From positions 558,001-622,000 of the forward strand of contig NZ_JAFKON010000001.1 of NCBI RefSeq assembly GCF_022803015.1: 64,000 bases of DNA, in the 5' to 3' direction. A model generated the notes under the pieces. That model did not search any database. It saw only the letters and a list, made by a program, of their open reading frames with translations, and was not told the origin of the DNA. Shown piece by piece: positions 59,011 to 64,000 of the stretch (position 1 is the first letter of the stretch; every line of letters starts with the position of its first letter). The translations under genes were made by a program, and so were the position numbers. Source of the stretch: Arthrobacter humicola. GTDB taxonomy: Bacteria; Actinomycetota; Actinomycetes; Actinomycetales; Micrococcaceae.

Positions 59011-59087
59011 ATGTTGGGGGTCACACACCGGCATCCGTAGAGTCGAACTACGCCAAAGAACTGTTCTGACCTACCGAGGAGGCCCAC

Positions 59088-60218
59088 GTGTCCATCAGCG
59101 CCGAGAACACGACTCACGAATCAGTGGCCGCGGGGCACACTGCTCCGGAGCCGACGCCCGAAGAAGCTGCCCAGCTCAAAGAGCTGTACCGGGATTTTGA
59201 CCGCGAAAACCTGATCCCGCTGTGGACCGAGATCGCAGACCTCATGCCGATGGTCCCGACCCCCAAGGCGGTCCCCCACGTCTGGCGGTGGAGCGACCTG
59301 TACCCGCTGGCTGCCCGTGCCGGCGATCTGGTCCCGGTGGGCCGGGGCGGGGAACGCCGGGCCATTGCCCTGGCCAATCCAGGCCTGGCCGGGACGCCGT
59401 ACGCCACCCCCACGCTGTGGGCGGCCATCCAGTACCTCGGCGCCCGGGAAACGGCTCCGGAGCACCGGCACTCGCAGAACGCGTTCCGCTTCGTCGTCGA
59501 GGGCGAAGGGGTCTGGACTGTGGTGAACGGGGACCCGGTGCGGATGTCCCGCGGCGATTTCCTGCTGACCCCGGGGTGGAACTTCCACGGGCACCACAAC
59601 GACACCGATGAGCCGATGGCCTGGATCGACGGCCTGGACATCCCGTTCGTGCACTACGCTGACGCCGGCTTCTTCGAATTCGGCACCGAGCGCGTCACCG
59701 ACGAGGCCACTCCGGACATCTCCCGCTCCGAGCGGCTCTGGGCGCACCCGGGCCTGCGCCCGCTGTCGGGCCTGGATGACACCACGAGCTCCCCCATTGC
59801 GGCCTACCGCTGGGAACATACGGACCGTGCCCTGTCCGAGCAGCTGCTGCTCGAGGACGAGGGCCACCCGGCCACTGTGTCCCAGGGCCACGCCGCCGTC
59901 CGCTACACCAACCCCACCACCGGCGGGGACGTGATGCCGACCATCCGGGCCGAATTCCACCGCTTGCGCGGCGGGGCCAGCACCGAGGCCGTCCGCGAGG
60001 TCGGTTCCAGCGTCTGGCAGGTCTTCGAAGGCTCCGGCTCCGTGGTCCTCAACGGCGAAACCAGGACCCTGGCCAAGGGCGACCTCTTCGTGGTCCCGTC
60101 CTGGCAGGAATGGTCGCTGCAGGCCGGAACCCAGTTTGATCTGTTCCGCTTCAGTGACGCCCCCATTTTTGAACGGCTGAACTTCAACCGCACCTACATC
60201 GAAGGACGCAACAAGTAA
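59088..60218 (+). CDS. Gentisate 1,2-dioxygenase
   Basis: 376 residues from GTG, after GAGGAGG. Two cupin domains: the first has the iron site ETAPEHRHSQNAFRFVVEGE (His-x-His) and DFLLTPGWNFHGHHND; the second is in the C-terminal half around GSSVWQVFEGSGSVVLNGET. The conserved AWIDGLDIPFVHYADAGFFE is typical of gentisate dioxygenases. It opens the gentisate ring to maleylpyruvate. It starts the three-gene operon with the hydrolase and isomerase. Confidence 0.93.
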   Translation: MSISAENTTHESVAAGHTAPEPTPEEAAQLKELYRDFDRENLIPLWTEIADLMPMVPTPKAVPHVWRWSDLYPLAARAGDLVPVGRGGERRAIALANPGLAGTPYATPTLWAAIQYLGARETAPEHRHSQNAFRFVVEGEGVWTVVNGDPVRMSRGDFLLTPGWNFHGHHNDTDEPMAWIDGLDIPFVHYADAGFFEFGTERVTDEATPDISRSERLWAHPGLRPLSGLDDTTSSPIAAYRWEHTDRALSEQLLLEDEGHPATVSQGHAAVRYTNPTTGGDVMPTIRAEFHRLRGGASTEAVREVGSSVWQVFEGSGSVVLNGETRTLAKGDLFVVPSWQEWSLQAGTQFDLFRFSDAPIFERLNFNRTYIEGRNK

Positions 60219-61054
60219 TGAGACTCCTCACCCTCCGCACCTCTGTTGGAGACAAGACAGTAACTAAGGCCGTCCGCCAGGACGGCGACACCCTGACCGA
60301 GATCGACGGCTTCGCCGACGTCGGAGAACTGCTCCGTACCCAGGGCTGGGAAGCGACGGCGAAGGCGGCGAACGGCGCCACGTACCCGGCCGAGGGCGCC
60401 GACCTGGACGCCGTGGTCCCCTCCCCCGGCAAGATCATCTGCGTGGGCCACAACTACCGCAACCACATCAAGGAAATGGGCCGGGAGGTCCCCGAGTTCC
60501 CCACCCTGTTCGCCAAGTACCAGGAATCACTGATCGGCCCCAACGATGACCTGGCCCTGCCGCAGGAATCCGACGCCGTCGACTGGGAAGCCGAACTCGC
60601 CGTCGTGATCGGCAAAAAAGGCCGCCGGATCAGCGAAGCCAACGCCGCGGACCACATCGCCGGCTACGCCGTCCTGAACGATGTGTCCATGCGCGACTAC
60701 CAGTTCCGCACCATCCAGTGGCTGCAGGGCAAGACCTGGGAGAAGTCCACCCCGTTCGGCCCGGCCCTGGTCACCAAAGACGAGTTCACCGCCGGGCCGC
60801 TGATGACCTCCGCGGTCGACGGCGAAGTCCAGCAGAGCACCCCGACAGGGGATCTCGTGTTCACCCCGGAGTTCCTGGTCTCCTACATTTCCACGATCAT
60901 CACGCTGAACCCGGGCGACGTGATCGCGACCGGCACCCCGGGCGGGGTGGGCCACGCCCAGGACCCGAAGCGCTACCTGCAGGAAGGCCAGATCCTGGTC
61001 ACCACCATCGAGGGACTGGGCCAGCTGAAGAACCGCGTCATCAAGGAAGCCTGA
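60218..61054 (+). CDS. Fumarylpyruvate hydrolase (FAH family)
   Basis: 278 residues. FAH-domain features: IICVGHNYRNHIKEMG, DWEAELAVVIGKKGR (metal-binding Glu residues), GYAVLNDVSMRDYQFRTIQW, and the closing GDVIATGTPGGVGHAQDPKR. It hydrolyses fumarylpyruvate to fumarate and pyruvate. The ATG overlaps the dioxygenase stop by one base (TAATG), and its TGA overlaps the isomerase start. Confidence 0.92.
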   Translation: MRLLTLRTSVGDKTVTKAVRQDGDTLTEIDGFADVGELLRTQGWEATAKAANGATYPAEGADLDAVVPSPGKIICVGHNYRNHIKEMGREVPEFPTLFAKYQESLIGPNDDLALPQESDAVDWEAELAVVIGKKGRRISEANAADHIAGYAVLNDVSMRDYQFRTIQWLQGKTWEKSTPFGPALVTKDEFTAGPLMTSAVDGEVQQSTPTGDLVFTPEFLVSYISTIITLNPGDVIATGTPGGVGHAQDPKRYLQEGQILVTTIEGLGQLKNRVIKEA

Positions 61055-61812
61055 TGGTTGCCCGCCAGGACCAGACGACGGACCCGGAACTGCTCGCGGC
61101 GCTGCTGCAGGCCCGGCGCGGCACGGCGTTCTTCGCCCGCAAGCTCAACGAGCTCTCCGACACGGAGCTGGACGGCGACTCGCTGCTGCCGGGCTGGACC
61201 CGCCGCCACATCACGGCGCACATCGGCTACAACGCCCGGGCGATCGCCCGGCTCATCGAGTGGGCGGCCACCGGAGTGGAGACCCCGATGTACGCCTCCA
61301 CTGCGGTCCGGGACCACGAGATCGACTTCGGCGCCACGCTGAGCCCGATCGCGCTCCGGCACCTCTTCGACCACTCGGCCGTGCACCTGAACGTCGAATG
61401 GCGCGACCTGCCCGGGGACGCCTGGCACCACAAAGTCCGCACCATCCAGGGCCGGGAAGTGCCCGCCACGGAAACGGTGTGGATGCGCAGCCGCGAAGTC
61501 TGGATGCACGCCGTCGACCTCGCCAACGGCGCGAGCTTCGCCGACATCCCGGCACCGGTGCTGGAACGGCTGCTGGCGGACATCACCGGCGCCTGGCACA
61601 CCCGCGGCACCGACAAAGGCCTCGTGGTTAAGGTCCCCGACCGCGACCTCACGTTCGGGGACACGACGTCGGCGACCCCCACCGTGGTCTCCGGACCGCT
61701 GGCCGCCGTCGTCGAATGGGCCGCCGGCCGCGGCAATGGCGGCGTCACAGCTACCGGGCCCGGCACTGAAGCGAAAGACGGGACGGTTCCAGCCGCCCCG
61801 AAGTGGATTTGA
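61054..61812 (+). CDS. Maleylpyruvate isomerase, mycothiol-dependent type
   Basis: 252 residues. DinB-like four-helix bundle with SLLPGWTRRHITAHIGYNAR (metal-binding His), TVWMRSREVWMHAVDLANGA (second metal-binding site), and the C-terminal domain VSGPLAAVVEWAAGRGNGGV. It isomerises maleylpyruvate to fumarylpyruvate using mycothiol in the family. It is the last gene of the operon and is followed by a strong terminator. Confidence 0.92.
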   Translation: MVARQDQTTDPELLAALLQARRGTAFFARKLNELSDTELDGDSLLPGWTRRHITAHIGYNARAIARLIEWAATGVETPMYASTAVRDHEIDFGATLSPIALRHLFDHSAVHLNVEWRDLPGDAWHHKVRTIQGREVPATETVWMRSREVWMHAVDLANGASFADIPAPVLERLLADITGAWHTRGTDKGLVVKVPDRDLTFGDTTSATPTVVSGPLAAVVEWAAGRGNGGVTATGPGTEAKDGTVPAAPKWI

Positions 61813-61832
61813 GCACTGGCTCAACGGTCGTG

Positions 61833-61873
61833 AAAGCGGAAGGCCCCCTCGGCGAGGGGGCCTTCCGCTTTTC
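61833..61873 (+). terminator. Rho-independent terminator of the gentisate operon
   Basis: AAGCGGAAGGCCCCCTC and GAGGGGGCCTTCCGCTT form a perfect 17-bp stem with a 3-nt loop and a T-run after it. By sequence it can work in both directions, which suits the convergent MFS gene at 61887. Confidence 0.92.
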
Positions 61874-61886
61874 GTGCCTGGTTGCG

Positions 61887-63350
61887 TCAGCCCAGGTGCA
61901 CGACTGGAGTATCGCCAGCTGATCCGGTGAACGTCTCGCGGTCGATGTTAATGAGCAGCAGGGCTACCGGGGCAATCAGGATCGCGACGCCTGCGGCCCA
62001 AAGGAACACCAAGGCATAACCTGCAGAGAGGGCCGCCAGCGTCACGCCACCGGCCGTGGCTGCTGCGGCGATGGTGCTGAACAAGGCGATGCCGAGGGAG
62101 CCGCCGATCTGCTGCGAGGCGTTGACCAACGCACTGGCCACACCGGAGTCATCCTTGTCCACGCCGAACAGGGCAAGGTTCTGCATGGGCACGAACACCA
62201 TGCCCAGCCCGATGCCTAGGAGAAGCAGGGCGGGGAGCATGTTGACGAAGTAGCTGCCCTCGGCGCTGACCTGGGTGAGCCACAGCATCGCAGCCGCCAT
62301 GAAGACCGGCCCCACGGCGGTCGGGATTTTGGCCCCCAGTTTCGGCAGGTTCTTCGCGACGAGCGCTGCCGTGATGATTACCGCAACCGTCATCGGCAGC
62401 GAAGCCAGCCCGGCGAGGAACGGAGCGAAGCCCAGCACGATCTGGATGTAGAAGTTGATGAACAGGATGCCGCCAATGAGGACAGCGCCGGAAAGGAACG
62501 ACGCCAGGAAGGCGGCCGCGCGGTTTCGTTCGGTGGCCACGCGCAGAGGCAGGAGCGGATGCCTGACTTTGGTCTCGACCAGGACGAAGACTGCCAGGAG
62601 AACTGCACCGGCGGCAATGAAGCCCCAGGCTTCGGGGGCATCCCAGCCGTGCTCGGCGTTGGTGAAGCCGTAGACGAGGGATCCCAGGCCGAGGGCTGCC
62701 AGAATAACCCCGGGCCAGTCGTACTTGGTGGACCCTTGGGCCCTGCTGTCACTGACCAGGGACCACACGCCGAAGAGGGCGATGGCGGCAATCGGCACAT
62801 TCACGAAGAAGCACCAGCGCCAGCTCACGTGTTCGGTCAAAAACCCGCCCAGCAGGACACCGGCGGCCGCGCCGACGCCGGTGATGGAGCCGAAAATCGC
62901 AAACGCCGTGCCGCGGTCCTTTCCGCCCGGAAAGGCGACGGTCAGCAGCGCCAAGGCAGCAGGGGCCAGCAGCGCAGCGAACACGCCCTGCAGCGCGCGG
63001 GCGCCGATCAGCTCCCAGGGCTGCTGTGCGATGCCGCCGACCAGGGACGCGGCGGCGAAGCCGACGGCGGCCACAAGGAACGTCCGCTTGCGGCCCCAGA
63101 AGTCTGCAATGCGTCCGCCGAGCAGCAGGAACGCGCCGAAGGCCAGCGCGTAGGCGGTGACCACCCAGGACCGCGTCGCGTCGCTGATCCCCATCTCGAG
63201 CTGGAGACGCGGCAGCGCCAGGTTCACGATCGTGCCGTCCAGCACCACCATGAACTGCGCGAGGGCGAGGAACCCCAGCGCCCACCAGCGGTTCCCTGGC
63301 CTGCTCCCCCGCCGGACGACTGCCTCTTCCAACTGTGTTGCCATACCCAT
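61887..63350 (-). CDS. MFS transporter, DHA2 drug exporter
   Basis: 487 residues with 14 helices. Helix 1: FLALAQFMVVLDGTIVNLAL, with DHA2 motif LDGTIVNLALP. SWVVTAYALAFGAFLLLGGR and IADFWGRKRTFLVAAVGFA follow (motif A). GGAGG lies seven bases before the ATG at 63350. A MarR-type regulator is upstream on the same strand, and an inverted repeat between them is a likely operator. It exports drugs or aromatic compounds; its exact substrate is unknown. Confidence 0.9.
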   Translation of the reverse strand: MGMATQLEEAVVRRGSRPGNRWWALGFLALAQFMVVLDGTIVNLALPRLQLEMGISDATRSWVVTAYALAFGAFLLLGGRIADFWGRKRTFLVAAVGFAAASLVGGIAQQPWELIGARALQGVFAALLAPAALALLTVAFPGGKDRGTAFAIFGSITGVGAAAGVLLGGFLTEHVSWRWCFFVNVPIAAIALFGVWSLVSDSRAQGSTKYDWPGVILAALGLGSLVYGFTNAEHGWDAPEAWGFIAAGAVLLAVFVLVETKVRHPLLPLRVATERNRAAAFLASFLSGAVLIGGILFINFYIQIVLGFAPFLAGLASLPMTVAVIITAALVAKNLPKLGAKIPTAVGPVFMAAAMLWLTQVSAEGSYFVNMLPALLLLGIGLGMVFVPMQNLALFGVDKDDSGVASALVNASQQIGGSLGIALFSTIAAAATAGGVTLAALSAGYALVFLWAAGVAILIAPVALLLINIDRETFTGSAGDTPVVHLG

Positions 63351-63371
63351 GTCCCATCCTCCAAAGTAGTA

Positions 63372-63387
63372 ATACTTATAAAAGTAT
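63372..63387. promoter_or_regulatory. Putative MarR operator before the DHA2 pump
   Basis: ATACTT (63372-63377) and AAGTAT (63382-63387) around ATAA, a perfect inverted repeat within 25 bp of the pump start. Its AT-rich character is unusual for the region and typical of MarR sites overlapping a -10 box. Confidence 0.6.
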
Positions 63388-63434
63388 AACTATCGAGGAC
63401 GACGGATCACGACCCTGGAAGGGGGTGATGTGGG

Positions 63435-63929
63435 TTACTCGGGTTCGGACAGTATCGAGGCGAGGCGCTGCAGGGCCGGGAGGCTGGCGGCAATTTGCTC
63501 GCGCTCTTCAGGCAGCAACCGGGAACTGGCCGACACCAGCGCCCCCGCCCAGGCACCCTCGAGGAGCGCCTTGATCCGCTGGGATTCGGCCGTGGGGTGG
63601 AGGGCGACGTAGCGCTTGTCCGCGGCGTCGCGGATCCTGGTGACGAGGCCTGCGGCGACCAGCTCACGCAGCTGGACGCTGACGTTGCTGAACTGCCGGC
63701 CCAGACGGGAAGCGACTTCCGCGACGGTGATGCCGGGGTTGCTTTCGATGACGCGGAGGATTTCCAGCACGCCGTTGGACAGCGGCCGGACGCCGGTGTC
63801 ATTGTGTGACTTCCGCCGGACGTCGGCGGAAATGTCGATCACGGCGACGGCCAGGGCCCGGTGGTCGACGGCCTTGTCCAGCGCTTCGCCTGCGCCAATG
63901 CTTTCCATTCCATAAGCATAGGCGTCCAT
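63435..63929 (-). CDS. MarR-family regulator of the DHA2 pump
   Basis: 164 residues. Winged helix at about 50-115: RVIESNPGITVAEVASRLGR and QFSNVSVQLRELVAAGLVTR followed by the wing DAADKRYVALHPT. It is encoded 84 bp upstream of the pump gene on the same strand. An alternative start at 63908 is possible since neither has a strong ribosome binding site. Confidence 0.88.
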   Translation of the reverse strand: MDAYAYGMESIGAGEALDKAVDHRALAVAVIDISADVRRKSHNDTGVRPLSNGVLEILRVIESNPGITVAEVASRLGRQFSNVSVQLRELVAAGLVTRIRDAADKRYVALHPTAESQRIKALLEGAWAGALVSASSRLLPEEREQIAASLPALQRLASILSEPE

Positions 63930-63943
63930 CTGCGAGGGCAGGC

Positions 63944-64000
63944 TTAGCCTTCGTCGCAGAGCAGGTGATACCAGTTATCGGCGAGCACCTCGAGTGCGTG
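63944..64000 (-). CDS. 3' end of an unidentified gene (cut by window edge)
   Basis: The last 18 residues read HALEVLADNWYHLLCDEG before TAA at 63944. The frame is open to the window edge, with normal codon use. Too short to name a family. It precedes the MarR gene by 14 bp on the same strand. Confidence 0.45.
   Translation of the reverse strand, partial: HALEVLADNWYHLLCDEG

Noticed and set aside
1..64000. tRNA genes, rRNA, CRISPR arrays or complete insertion sequences
   Set aside because: Looked for by eye on both strands; none could be supported.

Overview
The window is high-GC DNA from an actinobacterium, most likely an Arthrobacter/Pseudarthrobacter-type member of the Micrococcaceae. Reasons: uniformly high GC at third codon positions, frequent GTG starts, the actinobacterium-specific families DUF3090, SCO1664, DUF4193, DUF6510 and Holin-X, a gentisate pathway with a DinB-fold (mycothiol-type) maleylpyruvate isomerase, and an SOS box of the TCGAA-N6-TTCGA kind. 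No rRNA, tRNA, CRISPR array or intact insertion sequence was seen. The content is accessory and metabolic, organised as short operons with many local regulators.

Layout. 1-8.6 kb: edge of a PEP-synthase-like gene, then a stress/envelope block (PRC-barrel/DUF2382 protein with 47-residue repeats, Hsp20, GlsB-like protein, a MarR regulator divergent from a LEA-like/Holin-X/DUF3618/YihY series) with three copies of an operator-like motif between MarR and the series. 8.6-10.5 kb: a remnant P-loop kinase and a molybdopterin oxidoreductase, FAD reductase and DUF6510 operon. 10.7-14.1 kb: MFS pump, then ChrB-like protein, DUF1232, CDF transporter and a 50-aa hydrophobic protein. 14.2-24.3 kb: single genes (LysE exporter, hydrolase, patatin-like protein with a leader ORF, DUF427, PPK2, SDR, SRPBCC plus ArsR, DUF1508, PAS-ANTAR, TetR). 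24.9-30.2 kb: organosulfur uptake and desulfonation operon (ABC transporter, TauD/TfdA dioxygenase, DszA/NtaA-type monooxygenase). 30.2-34.0 kb: DUF4193, a transglycosylase-like protein, a phosphatase and a membrane-anchored calpain-like protease. 34.3-38.3 kb: AlkD-like repair protein and an autoregulated ribbon-helix-helix, DUF4097 and DrrAB-type ABC cassette. 38.5-44 kb: LLM oxidoreductase, lipoprotein, NmrA-like protein and an SOS mutasome operon (UmuD, UmuC and two small proteins). 44.2-46.3 kb: SCO1664/DUF3090/phosphatase cluster. 46.5-55.3 kb: a frameshifted DUF5808 gene, DHFR-like, VOC and GH15 proteins, duplicated small membrane proteins, a candidate XerCD/dif-like site and an AAA ATPase. 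55.5-61.9 kb: complete 3-hydroxybenzoate/gentisate catabolic island (MFS uptake, 3-hydroxybenzoate 6-hydroxylase, IclR regulator, gentisate dioxygenase, maleylpyruvate isomerase, fumarylpyruvate hydrolase). 61.9-64 kb: DHA2 pump with its MarR regulator, and a gene end at the right edge.

Most notable: the dif-like 28-mer between convergent genes near 53.3 kb; a 19-codon leader ORF plus an RBS-masking hairpin in front of a patatin-like gene whose catalytic Asp reads as Asn; a matched pair of ATTCT-N7-AGAA(T/C) operators in the gentisate island; the bacterial calpain; the three-site MarR operator array; and the SCO1664/DUF3090/phosphatase cluster without the mshC gene that usually follows it.
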